Shown here piece after piece: positions 1 to 8,041 of a stretch of 64,000 nt of DNA. Source of the DNA: Paracrocinitomix sp040880585 (lineage in GTDB: Bacteria; Bacteroidota; Bacteroidia; Flavobacteriales_D; Crocinitomicaceae); contig JBBDID010000048.1 of NCBI GenBank assembly GCA_040880585.1, positions 23,843 through 87,842 of the forward strand, in the 5' to 3' direction. Below the pieces are notes generated by a model that saw nothing but the letters and a program-made list of their open reading frames with translations, did no database searches and was not told where the DNA came from. A program made the translations under genes and the position numbers. Position 1 is the first letter of the stretch. Every line of letters begins with the position of its first letter.

Positions 1-871
1 TTTCCCGATCGTTCTCTTTCCATGATTCGGCAACAATTACAGAAGCTATTTTTTTAAGCCCCTTAGCAGGTATATTAATCAAAGTAGCTGCAAAAAACAT
101 AATGGCATAAATCCCCACTTTTTCATCCGATATCATATCGTGAATCATCCATTGGTCTGCGTATTGTACCACAGAACCCGCTGTGCCGGTTACTACTCCA
201 AAAAACATGTATGCCCCGATTTTCTTTTTCTCCCTCAGTAATTCAGGTCTGGGCCATGTTAATACCTTTGTTTTATGAATAGCGATAAAGATAATTGACA
301 TCCCCGGTAAGGCTAATACAAAAGCATAGATATACATCAAATGATCATAACTGATCGCTGCTGAAATGAATAAAACGATTCCTGCAAACAAAAGTACCTT
401 CGTCAATAAACTATCCAAAAAAGTACCAATCACAGTACTAAAAAGCATCTTTACATAGCCGTCAATATTTAAAAAGATAATCCTAAATAAAATGAGGGGA
501 GGAATGAGGAAAGCGTATTCAGCTAATGCTTTATTCTTGCTATTTGAATACAATATCCAATCTTCAATCAAATAATAACACCCTATGGCTAAAATAGCTC
601 CAAACAGCGATAGAATAATGCCAAAAACAAGAAAACCGTGATGCCCGTTTTCTTCATTTCTAAATGCGGGAAACATCCGTTTCAGTATCAGGTTCACACC
701 GAAATTAAAAAAGATGGTAAACGTTCCTGAAATGGTATCAATTAATGCCAGTAACCCTATTTGCAAGGGGGTGATCACAAAAGGCATGAGCAAACGAGTA
801 GCGGTGCCAAATATCAAACCAATATAATTGGCCAAGGTTGACTGAATAGACTGACGCTGAATTATTCCCAC
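1..871 (-). CDS. Wzx-type oligosaccharide flippase, C-terminus outside the window
   Basis: Partial gene: 290 codons are visible and the rest lies beyond the left edge. It is a predicted polytopic inner-membrane protein of the polysaccharide flippase (MOP) superfamily, which would move lipid-linked oligosaccharide across the membrane. I see many hydrophobic segments separated by short charged loops, and the opening GIIQRQSIQSTLANYIG, typical of Bacteroidota O-antigen flippases. No ATG lies at a suitable place; GTG at 871 puts this conserved opening at residue 2, so I chose it. An AGG about 20 bases upstream is only a weak ribosome-binding site. The gene follows the HAD gene after 23 bases. The substrate, an acidic surface glycan, is inferred from the neighbours. 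Confidence 0.8.
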   Translation of the reverse strand, partial: MGIIQRQSIQSTLANYIGLIFGTATRLLMPFVITPLQIGLLALIDTISGTFTIFFNFGVNLILKRMFPAFRNEENGHHGFLVFGIILSLFGAILAIGCYYLIEDWILYSNSKNKALAEYAFLIPPLILFRIIFLNIDGYVKMLFSTVIGTFLDSLLTKVLLFAGIVLFISAAISYDHLMYIYAFVLALPGMSIIFIAIHKTKVLTWPRPELLREKKKIGAYMFFGVVTGTAGSVVQYADQWMIHDMISDEKVGIYAIMFFAATLINIPAKGLKKIASVIVAESWKENDRE

Positions 872-894
872 TGTATTTGTATTACTTCAAACCT

Positions 895-1527
895 TTATAA
901 ACAGCTACTCAACTGCTCAATATACTTGCCTTTTCCTCTTAATTCCTCATTATTATACCCGAAAAAAGCAATCTTGTTGTGTTCTGCTGCTTCAAAATCA
1001 TTGATTGAATCACCAATTATCGCAGTTTTCTCTCTATTATAATTGTTTTCTTCTAGCAGGGTTTTCACTAACTGCTTCTTTGGAGTAGGAGAACCATGAA
1101 TTGAAATAAAATATTGTGTAATATCTAGTTCTTTGCACAAAAAACGGAGTTCATTTTGATCAGATCCGCTTACAATGTGGAATGGGATTGCATTATAGTA
1201 TTCTCTAATAAATGTTAAAGCATCCTCAATTAAATATTTTTTTTGAGGCAACTCTGCTCTCATAATCTCTGAAAATCCCTCTGCTTTACGCTGGATATCC
1301 TCTTGATTATAGTCTTCTTTTGAAATGTTTTTATAGAAATGCTCGATCTTGACATATCTGGATAATCCTCCATTGTAACGGTGAAAGTCAAGCAATTCCT
1401 CTACCATTTCATCCGGATAATCTTCAAAAATTTTTTCAAAACCAATGTCTCTAACTTCCATAGAGTTGAGAATAACTCCATCAAAATCCCAAAGCAAGGC
1501 ATCTAATTGATCAATTGGATAAGGCAT
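895..1527 (-). CDS. HAD-family sugar-phosphate phosphatase
   Basis: A 210-residue haloacid-dehalogenase-type hydrolase. Motif I DFDGV is at 14-18 (nucleophile D14, acid/base D16), motif II serine S120 is in IVSGSD, a motif III lysine lies near 150, and motif IV GDSIND is at 172-177. An alpha-helical cap is inserted between motifs I and II, which makes it a subclass-I HAD rather than the short cap-less KdsC type. It overlaps the end of the CMP-Kdo synthetase-like gene by 17 bases, so the two are probably translationally coupled. By analogy with Kdo and nonulosonate routes it could dephosphorylate an ulosonic-acid phosphate made by the upstream aldolase. That substrate is inference; only the HAD family is certain. 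Confidence 0.82.
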   Translation of the reverse strand: MPYPIDQLDALLWDFDGVILNSMEVRDIGFEKIFEDYPDEMVEELLDFHRYNGGLSRYVKIEHFYKNISKEDYNQEDIQRKAEGFSEIMRAELPQKKYLIEDALTFIREYYNAIPFHIVSGSDQNELRFLCKELDITQYFISIHGSPTPKKQLVKTLLEENNYNREKTAIIGDSINDFEAAEHNKIAFFGYNNEELRGKGKYIEQLSSCL

Positions 1528-2239
1528 CTTCTACTCTTTTAACGTCTTCTGGAACGTCTACCGCAAGACTGCCTGCGGCAACTTTATGCATCAAAATCGA
1601 TCTACCTAATTCTAAAAACCTCAGTATTTCAATATCCTCATGCAATTCTAAAGGGGTTTTTTGAGGATGATCTCGAAACAACAATAATTCCTCCTTAGAA
1701 AATCCATAAATACAAATTTGTTTTAGAAAATCTACAGGGTCATATTCTCCTTTTTTATTTCCCGGAACAGCCGATCTTGACATATACAGTAAATGATTGT
1801 TTTGATCACAAACCACTTTAGGAATGTTAGGAGATGTCGGATCTTCTGTATGTAATAAGGTGGCCATACAATTAATGATTTTTTGAGGATACTTTTTCTT
1901 CAACTCAACAACTTCCAGAATATTATCAGGATCAATCATGGGTTCATCTCCCTGAATATTTACATAAACATCTGCCTCAAGTTTTGTAGCTACTTCTGCC
2001 AAACGATCTGTACCTGTTAAGTGATCAGATGATGTCATCACCACATTATACCCATTTTCTTCAACCACTTTCTTAATTCGCTCATCATCCGTTGCGACAT
2101 ATACATTTTCTTTACCCAATGCCTGTTCTGCCCGCTCACACACCCATATCACCAATGGTTTTTCCAAAATAGGATGCAGGGGTTTTCCCGGAAATCGGGA
2201 AGAGCGGTAACGCGCCGGTATTATTCCAACTACTTTCAT
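1511..2239 (-). CDS. kdsB: CMP-ulosonic acid synthetase, KdsB-like cytidylyltransferase
   Basis: A 242-residue enzyme of the 3-deoxy-manno-octulosonate cytidylyltransferase family, which couples CTP and Kdo to CMP-Kdo plus pyrophosphate. The nucleotide-binding loop IPARYRSSRFPGKPL is at 7-21, HLTGTDR at 73-79, and the metal/sugar motif NIQGDEP at 94-100, all as in KdsB. Length is normal. It is sandwiched with 1-base and 17-base overlaps between an aldolase and a HAD phosphatase, not next to kdsA or lipid A genes. It may therefore be a dedicated second copy activating a Kdo-like sugar for the surface glycan. Whether a housekeeping kdsB exists elsewhere cannot be seen here. Confidence 0.88.
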   Translation of the reverse strand: MKVVGIIPARYRSSRFPGKPLHPILEKPLVIWVCERAEQALGKENVYVATDDERIKKVVEENGYNVVMTSSDHLTGTDRLAEVATKLEADVYVNIQGDEPMIDPDNILEVVELKKKYPQKIINCMATLLHTEDPTSPNIPKVVCDQNNHLLYMSRSAVPGNKKGEYDPVDFLKQICIYGFSKEELLLFRDHPQKTPLELHEDIEILRFLELGRSILMHKVAAGSLAVDVPEDVKRVEDALSN

Positions 2240-3771
2240 TAATTCATAGTCATTGCATGAATAGAAGATGTAGGAACAGAATAAGAAGAATTAGTGAGTG
2301 ACGTCAAAGTCATTCCTTTATTCATGTAGTGATTAAATATCTCCTGATTAACCCGATTCAAAATCTGCCCTTTTGAAGATGAAAGCGGGTAGCCGTCAAA
2401 TCCTATTAGTTCTACTTCTTTTTTAAATTTTTCTGCAAATTCAAGCGCCAACATTAAGGGAGAGTCTTCCGAAGAATCCGGGTAAGATATATTACCGAGT
2501 TGATAACATTTTTCTACTACATCCTGAATGTCATTCACCTCGATTCCTAAAGTATCATTTGGTAAAATGATTTCATCTATCTTTTCTTTTTCCTTAGCTT
2601 CTACGCTCTTTAAAGCATGAATTTGTTTACCGGAAATACACAAACTAAACGCTCTCATCTGTGCTGAAAGTTCCTTCAAGTCTTTTACTCCTGTAATTAA
2701 AACTTTATAATTTGTAGTTTGTAATAATCGTACAACTTTGTCCAGATTATGCATTACAGAAGGACCTCCTCCAATAATCATCACTTTTTCAACCTTTCTG
2801 TTGTCAATTTGATCAATTTTTGAAAAACCGGGCAATTTATCATTCTGTAATGCGATTACTTTACCAACTATATCATTTTCAGAATATCGGTCTGTACTAA
2901 TCCAGTTCATGACAGTACCCTGAGGGATGTTCATTGCACCTGAAATCATGTACGGTAAATTTGTTCCCCAGTTAAATTGATCCATCAGTGGTTTAAAAAC
3001 ATCTACCAGCTTACCCAGCACTTCCATATCGCATTTTATGGTATCTCTAGCCAATAAATACGTTAGTAAAAGTTCGGTTTTTAAGTTTCCTGCGCCTCTT
3101 CCCATTCCGCTAACGGTAGCGTCTATAATATCTACCCCCTCATCTATAGCGACTATAGTATTGGCCAAAGCCATTTCTAAGTTGTTATGCGCATGAAAAC
3201 CAACTTTAAAGTTGGAATTGGACTTGATATAATTCACCAGTTCTTTAACCTGATTCGGAGTAGCTCCACCATAAGAATCTACCAAATAAAGAAATTCAAT
3301 AGGGATGCCGCAATGAATAATTTGATCTAAAACAGCAGGAGTGATGACACCTGTAGAAATATACATTAGATTAAAGGCAATTGGTATACCCAGTTTTACT
3401 ATTTCACTTCCCAACTCAATACATCTCTCCACATCTTGCGGATTAACCGCCATACGGATCAGATCAACATCCTGTTTAATGGGACTTAAAAGATTTTTTA
3501 TTTCAGCAGGTTGAATGAATTTTGCATCTAACATCAATGCCACTTTTTTCCCCTTTAGCTGATCCTTTAATTGTCGGATTTTATCTTGATCCAAATGAAA
3601 ATACTCACCTTTATAAATTTGCTCTTTTAAAGGATTTCTATAGCCTATTTCAATGTAATCCAAGGGTAATTGACAAGCGTATTTCACATAATCATTGACA
3701 ACTGACTTATCAAAATCCCAATTTGTATAATAACCTCCGTCTCTTAATGTGCAATCTAATAGTTGGATCAT
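2239..3771 (-). CDS. DRE-TIM (HMGL-like) aldolase with an additional C-terminal domain
   Basis: A 510-residue two-part protein. Residues 1 to about 300 form an HMG-CoA lyase-like TIM barrel: TLRDGG at 8-13 supplies the catalytic Arg-Asp, YLVDSYGG is at 162-169, and the metal-binding HAHNN at 193-197. This family makes or breaks C-C bonds with 2-oxo acids such as pyruvate. Residues 328-510 are a separate domain with IIGGGPSV at 332-339 and ELIGFDGY at 454-461. That spacing recalls the nucleotide-binding fold of MptE/DUF115 and GT42 proteins; this link is inference. The gene sits between a sialyltransferase-like gene and the cytidylyltransferase, suggesting it builds the carbon skeleton of an ulosonic acid. 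The precise reaction is unknown. Confidence 0.75.
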   Translation of the reverse strand: MIQLLDCTLRDGGYYTNWDFDKSVVNDYVKYACQLPLDYIEIGYRNPLKEQIYKGEYFHLDQDKIRQLKDQLKGKKVALMLDAKFIQPAEIKNLLSPIKQDVDLIRMAVNPQDVERCIELGSEIVKLGIPIAFNLMYISTGVITPAVLDQIIHCGIPIEFLYLVDSYGGATPNQVKELVNYIKSNSNFKVGFHAHNNLEMALANTIVAIDEGVDIIDATVSGMGRGAGNLKTELLLTYLLARDTIKCDMEVLGKLVDVFKPLMDQFNWGTNLPYMISGAMNIPQGTVMNWISTDRYSENDIVGKVIALQNDKLPGFSKIDQIDNRKVEKVMIIGGGPSVMHNLDKVVRLLQTTNYKVLITGVKDLKELSAQMRAFSLCISGKQIHALKSVEAKEKEKIDEIILPNDTLGIEVNDIQDVVEKCYQLGNISYPDSSEDSPLMLALEFAEKFKKEVELIGFDGYPLSSSKGQILNRVNQEIFNHYMNKGMTLTSLTNSSYSVPTSSIHAMTMN

Positions 3772-3777
3772 TCGACC

Positions 3778-4818
3778 TTAATAAAATTTGTTTTTATGCA
3801 TCAAATCTAACAATATTTGGGGTAACAAGCCCAATCGGTTTTTAATCTCCGGTTCCTGTTTTTCAAGTAAAGAAAAGTTCGAATATATTTTATTTCCAAA
3901 TGTATCAGCATAGATAATCAAGCTGCTATAATCCGATAAAACCGTTGCATTAGAATTAGCAGCAACGACTTCTAAAATTGTAGATTTCGGCAATTCAATA
4001 AAGTTAATTTGATTGGAAAACCGTTGTATGCATAATTGGTAAGATTCAATAAATTTTGGGTTTGTCAGTTGTTGCGGATGAAATTTATAATGTATGGTTG
4101 TATATCCTAATTTGATAATTTGTTCGTAGGTATCCTCTATAGCTTTTGTATAATTTTCAATTGAAATCAATCCATCTTCAACGGGATAAGACATGGCCAT
4201 TAAACATTTAATGTCAGAATAATCTTCATCTGCCCGATCAAAAGGATTTTCAATCACGATTCGGTTAGAAATATATGTATAGCTTTTTAAACTGGTTACC
4301 AAAGCCCGATCATGTTTTTTTAGAATTTTAATCGTTTTGTTTGGATTGGGATAGTGCACAAAAAAATGGTTAAACCATGCTTTGATTTGATAGGTCAAAT
4401 ATTTGGGAGATGAATAATGAAAGATTTTAACGTACTTTTTAAATTCTTCTTCCGTATAAAAACTGGCTCTTCCCTCTTCTAATGCCCAGATTTCTTTACA
4501 GCGTTTATCTTTAGACAGCAGGTAATAAAACCAATGCCCAAAACTGGCGGTGTACATCTTAAAGGAGGCTACCTGCTGCTCACGGAGAAAGTCTTTGATA
4601 AGACGTTTTGATTTCAAGGATTTCCACCATCCGACAAAAAAGAAAAGAGATGTTCTAAAACTCCATTCACTTGTATCTTTTACGATAAAATCCCCGTCAA
4701 TTTGTACAGATCGGCCAGTTAAAAAAATACATTTCTCTTTGTTCAACTGTAATTGTTTGATCGCTTTTTGGGCAATCGCTACAGAAATCCCACTTTGAAC
4801 GTAAAAAATATGGTGCAT
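3778..4818 (-). CDS. Putative CMP-sugar-acid glycosyltransferase (sialyltransferase-like)
   Basis: A 346-residue cytoplasmic protein with no signal peptide. Residues 243-250 read HYKFHPQQ, containing the HP motif (247-248), and residues 295-300 read SDYSSL, containing the SS motif (298-299). The HP and S/T pair is shared by bacterial sialyltransferase families such as GT38 and GT52, which use CMP-activated acidic sugars. LEEGRASFY at 113-121 is an acidic stretch where a catalytic residue could lie. The gene lies 2 bases after pseI and 6 bases before the aldolase gene in the same transcription unit, consistent with transfer of pseudaminic acid or of the product of the second ulosonate module. 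The exact family needs a structural comparison; general fold and donor type are my inference. Confidence 0.6.
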   Translation of the reverse strand: MHHIFYVQSGISVAIAQKAIKQLQLNKEKCIFLTGRSVQIDGDFIVKDTSEWSFRTSLFFFVGWWKSLKSKRLIKDFLREQQVASFKMYTASFGHWFYYLLSKDKRCKEIWALEEGRASFYTEEEFKKYVKIFHYSSPKYLTYQIKAWFNHFFVHYPNPNKTIKILKKHDRALVTSLKSYTYISNRIVIENPFDRADEDYSDIKCLMAMSYPVEDGLISIENYTKAIEDTYEQIIKLGYTTIHYKFHPQQLTNPKFIESYQLCIQRFSNQINFIELPKSTILEVVAANSNATVLSDYSSLIIYADTFGNKIYSNFSLLEKQEPEIKNRLGLLPQILLDLMHKNKFY

Positions 4819-4820
4819 AA

Positions 4821-5858
4821 CTATTCAAACATTTCTTTGTTCAGCGGTGTCCCTTTCTGAAAATTCTCTGTAAACGTTTTTCCCAATACTGTTTCGTAAT
4901 GGCTAGGATGCATACCATATCCCGGGCGAACTGAGCGTACATTTTTAGAAGTTATCTGATCCCCTTTTTTTACGTCTTCACTCACAAATAGAGAACGTGC
5001 AAAAGCCCGATTTTTTTTCTTCTTTTCCGTCATTTCTAACTCCACCCTACCTATCATTTTTTCAGCCCGTCTAACGGCATCCACCATTTCTTTAAAGGAT
5101 TTTTCATCCAGCGAAAAATGTGCGTCAGGACCACCGATTGAATGATCCAAAATGAAATGTTTTTCGATAATCTGTGCGCCTAAACTTACCGCAACTACGG
5201 CGGCTTCAATTCCCAACGTATGATCTGATAGACCTGAAAGCACATTATATTTTCTTTTAATTTCAGGTATCGTCATTAAGTTTGCATCCTCTGCTTTTGC
5301 AGGATAGGCAGAAGTACATTTGAGAATAGCAATATTATTATTTCCAACATCCTGACAAGTTTTAATTGCCAATTCTATATCTGCTTCATCTGCTATACCT
5401 GTTGAAATAATGATGGGCCGTTGCTGTTGTGCGATATACTTTATCAAAGGAATATCAGTAATTTCAAATGATGCAACCTTATAGGCCGGAGGATTAAACT
5501 GTTCAAGAAAATCAACAGCTGAAGAATCAAAAGGGGATGAAAAACACAGTAATCCTTCTTCTTTTGCTAATTTGAATAGCTGTTTATGCCACTCCCAGGG
5601 TGTATATGCTCTTTTGTACAGATCATAGAGATATTCACCATCCCAGGCTGTTCCCTGGTCAATTCGAAAATAATCATTACGCACGTCCAGTGTAATGGTA
5701 TCCGCTGTATAAGTCTGTAACTTAATGGCGTCTGCTCCTGCCCGCTTCGCCGCTTTAATTGTTTCAAGCGCCACTTGAAGATCACCGTTATGATTGGCAG
5801 ATAGTTCTGCTATAATAAAAACACCTTGCTCTTTTTGTATCCGTTCAAATAAATTCAT
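4821..5858 (-). CDS. pseI: Pseudaminic acid synthase
   Basis: A 345-residue NeuB-family enzyme that condenses PEP with 2,4-diacetamido-2,4,6-trideoxy-L-altrose to give pseudaminic acid. The N-terminal TIM barrel opens with IIAELSANHNG (15-25) and KLQTYTADT (46-54), both diagnostic of the family. LKCTSAYPA and GLSDHTLG follow, and a C-terminal SAF (antifreeze-like) domain of about 60 residues covers SLFVSEDVKKGDQI. The QTYTADTITLD stretch favours PseI over NeuB or the legionaminic enzyme, and the neighbours confirm it. It overlaps pseG-pseH by 4 bases. Length matches Campylobacter and Helicobacter PseI. Confidence 0.93.
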   Translation of the reverse strand: MNLFERIQKEQGVFIIAELSANHNGDLQVALETIKAAKRAGADAIKLQTYTADTITLDVRNDYFRIDQGTAWDGEYLYDLYKRAYTPWEWHKQLFKLAKEEGLLCFSSPFDSSAVDFLEQFNPPAYKVASFEITDIPLIKYIAQQQRPIIISTGIADEADIELAIKTCQDVGNNNIAILKCTSAYPAKAEDANLMTIPEIKRKYNVLSGLSDHTLGIEAAVVAVSLGAQIIEKHFILDHSIGGPDAHFSLDEKSFKEMVDAVRRAEKMIGRVELEMTEKKKKNRAFARSLFVSEDVKKGDQITSKNVRSVRPGYGMHPSHYETVLGKTFTENFQKGTPLNKEMFE

Positions 5859-7342
5859 GCGCTTAGCTCCCCCAAACTTATTTTATACTCTATTATTTCC
5901 CGATTATCAGAACATTCAAATTTAACAAATCCCAATCGTTCAAACACCTTTTGAGAGGCCAGGTTTTTTAGTTTCACCTGCGCCAAAATCTCTCCCTGAT
6001 CAACCAAAAGTTTTAAGGCTTTCAATCCACGCGCCACTAATTCATAGCCCAACCCTCTTCCCCGATACATCTCTGCTACTAAATAACTAAGTAAAATATG
6101 GTCTTCTTTCTGATCGAAGCGAATTTGCCCCACAGCATCTTCATCCTGATGTCCAATAAAAAGAAGACTGTTCTTATCCGCTAATTTATTTTGCAACCAT
6201 TGCTCATGTTCTTCAAAAGTAATTGGTTTCGGGTTTAATGATTGGCTGCGTACCAATGGATCATTTGCCCACTGAAATAATAATTGAACATCCTCCTGCT
6301 CTACACGCCTGAGTTCAATTTTTTTCAAATAAGGTTTGAGCAGCTTTCTCAAGCGGATTTGATTTTTTCCATCAAATAATTCCACTTGTCTTTTCAATGC
6401 TGGTTGGTGATCTGCATGTAAAAAAACACGCAACTGATTCGATAAATCTTCCGGCAGAATGTCTTTTAAATTTCCAAGACCTCTAGCTAATTCTTCTTTT
6501 AGAAATCCATTGTATAACTTTTCTTGATTGTCAACATACCAACCTATTGCCAGTGGTTTACGCACACAACAAATTTCGTAACAAATGGTGCTGGCAGAAG
6601 TGATCGCCGCATCACACTTCTGCATTAAATCGATCATTTGGTTTTCAGTCAAATTTCTATAAAAATAATGCTTCCCTTGCGAAGCCTCTTCTTTGAGTGG
6701 GGATTCATTGGCCTGTCCAATCAATACATGAAGCGATACAGAAGGGGCAACAGCTGAAAGAGCATGAATAACTTTAGCACTTAAATTAAAAGGATCTGCT
6801 CCACCAAGAGATATGAAAACCGAGCGAATTTCTTCCGGAGGATGTGCCACATCATTCTTCATGGCGACCGCTAAAAATTCTTTTCTCAATGCTGCGTATT
6901 TTGATCCAAGGCCAAATTGAGTTCTCGGATGCTTTTTGTACGCTTCAGGACGAATATTTAAACTGGGATTAATCACCACATGAGCTTGCTGTTCAAACTG
7001 AACAAAATCATCAACAAACAACACCTTATACCCTTTTTCAATCAACTTACACTGGTAATTTTTGTCTAAATCGTATCCGTCTAAAAAAAATATGTGATCA
7101 ATTGGCTCGTAATATTCATGCAACCAATTCAATTCATCTTCTTTTGTCAACACCTCTTTTGGTAGTACTTGAAAATGATACGATTTAGGTATCAAGGAAA
7201 TATAGTTTGAATTCGGCAAAACAAATTCAATTTCAGTATCGTGCTGAAAAACTTCTGTAAGACCAACTAATCGATACAAATGTCCCAACCCAATTGTTGA
7301 TCCGGCATTAGCTCTGGCGATAATTTTTCTATTTTTTCCCAC
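5855..7342 (-). CDS. PseG-PseH fusion: UDP-sugar hydrolase plus amino-sugar N-acetyltransferase
   Basis: A 495-residue two-domain enzyme covering two steps of pseudaminic acid synthesis. Residues 1 to about 335 are a GT-B-type PseG hydrolase that releases UDP from UDP-2,4-diacetamido-trideoxy-altrose; GLGH at 18-21 carries the expected catalytic His, and FISLGGADP and ITSASTICYE are the nucleotide-binding strands. Residues from about 342 are a GNAT domain equivalent to PseH, with the acetyl-CoA loop YRGRGLGYEL and the usual closing VFERLGF. PseG and PseH are often separate proteins, so the domain order G-H in one chain would link 4-N-acetylation with UDP removal. It is 3 bases from pseF and overlaps pseI by 4 bases. 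Confidence 0.9.
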   Translation of the reverse strand: MGKNRKIIARANAGSTIGLGHLYRLVGLTEVFQHDTEIEFVLPNSNYISLIPKSYHFQVLPKEVLTKEDELNWLHEYYEPIDHIFFLDGYDLDKNYQCKLIEKGYKVLFVDDFVQFEQQAHVVINPSLNIRPEAYKKHPRTQFGLGSKYAALRKEFLAVAMKNDVAHPPEEIRSVFISLGGADPFNLSAKVIHALSAVAPSVSLHVLIGQANESPLKEEASQGKHYFYRNLTENQMIDLMQKCDAAITSASTICYEICCVRKPLAIGWYVDNQEKLYNGFLKEELARGLGNLKDILPEDLSNQLRVFLHADHQPALKRQVELFDGKNQIRLRKLLKPYLKKIELRRVEQEDVQLLFQWANDPLVRSQSLNPKPITFEEHEQWLQNKLADKNSLLFIGHQDEDAVGQIRFDQKEDHILLSYLVAEMYRGRGLGYELVARGLKALKLLVDQGEILAQVKLKNLASQKVFERLGFVKFECSDNREIIEYKISLGELSA

Positions 7343-7345
7343 CGG

Positions 7346-8041
7346 CTAAGTCAACTCATTAAAATATTTGTATTTCAGTTCTGCCATTTTCCAATCTGTT
7401 TCCGTATCAATATCCTGGGCAGATAAATCAGATACTTCAATTACTCCGGTGTTTTCAGTCCACATCTTATTTAGGGCTACTGTTTTCTCAGGCCTGAGCC
7501 AATAAAATTGCCCGGCATCATGGTAAACAGTCTCTAAATCCTGCGAACGACTATTCATATATTCAGGCATCATTAAGCTCAATTTGTCTTCCCTGATCAT
7601 TATAGCCCGTTGAACAGGAGATTGAAAAGCCACAACGGGAAACACTGCATCATATTTTTTATCCTGTAATTTTTGAAAAGCTTTTTGTAGCAGTTCTTTG
7701 GTAACAAAGGGAGCAGTTGGGTATAAACAACAGATCAGGTCATATTCCTCCTTTTTCTGTTTGCTATATTGTTCTATCACCTCCTTTATCACCTCAGCAG
7801 TTGTGGCAAAATCATCTGCAGCTTTCGCTGAACGCATAAAGGGAATCTTTGCTCCATATTTTGTCGCAACTTCAGCAATTTTTTCACTATCTGTTGAAAC
7901 CATGACCTCATCAAAAATTTCAGAATTTAAAGCTGTTTCAATAGAATAAGCAATAATTGGTTTTCCTAAAAATTCTTTGAAATTTTTATTCGGAATTCTT
8001 TTACTTCCTCCTCTGGCAGGTATGATGCATAATTTTTTCAC
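7346..8041 (-). CDS. pseF: Pseudaminic acid cytidylyltransferase
   Basis: A 231-residue CMP-sugar synthetase that activates pseudaminic acid with CTP. The signature IPARGGSKRIPNKN is at 7-20, KPIIAYSIETA follows, and LYPTAPF and DAGQFYW are in the places expected for the NeuA/PseF family. The DAGQFYWLRPE stretch is particularly PseF-like. It overlaps pseC by 4 bases. With pseB, pseC, pseG-pseH and pseI on the same strand it completes the route from UDP-GlcNAc to CMP-Pse. Confidence 0.93.
   Translation of the reverse strand: MKKLCIIPARGGSKRIPNKNFKEFLGKPIIAYSIETALNSEIFDEVMVSTDSEKIAEVATKYGAKIPFMRSAKAADDFATTAEVIKEVIEQYSKQKKEEYDLICCLYPTAPFVTKELLQKAFQKLQDKKYDAVFPVVAFQSPVQRAIMIREDKLSLMMPEYMNSRSQDLETVYHDAGQFYWLRPEKTVALNKMWTENTGVIEVSDLSAQDIDTETDWKMAELKYKYFNELT

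Noticed and set aside
4550..4798. Plus-strand open frames inside the minus-strand polysaccharide genes
   Set aside because: They are antisense shadows of well-supported genes, with no start signals or homology.
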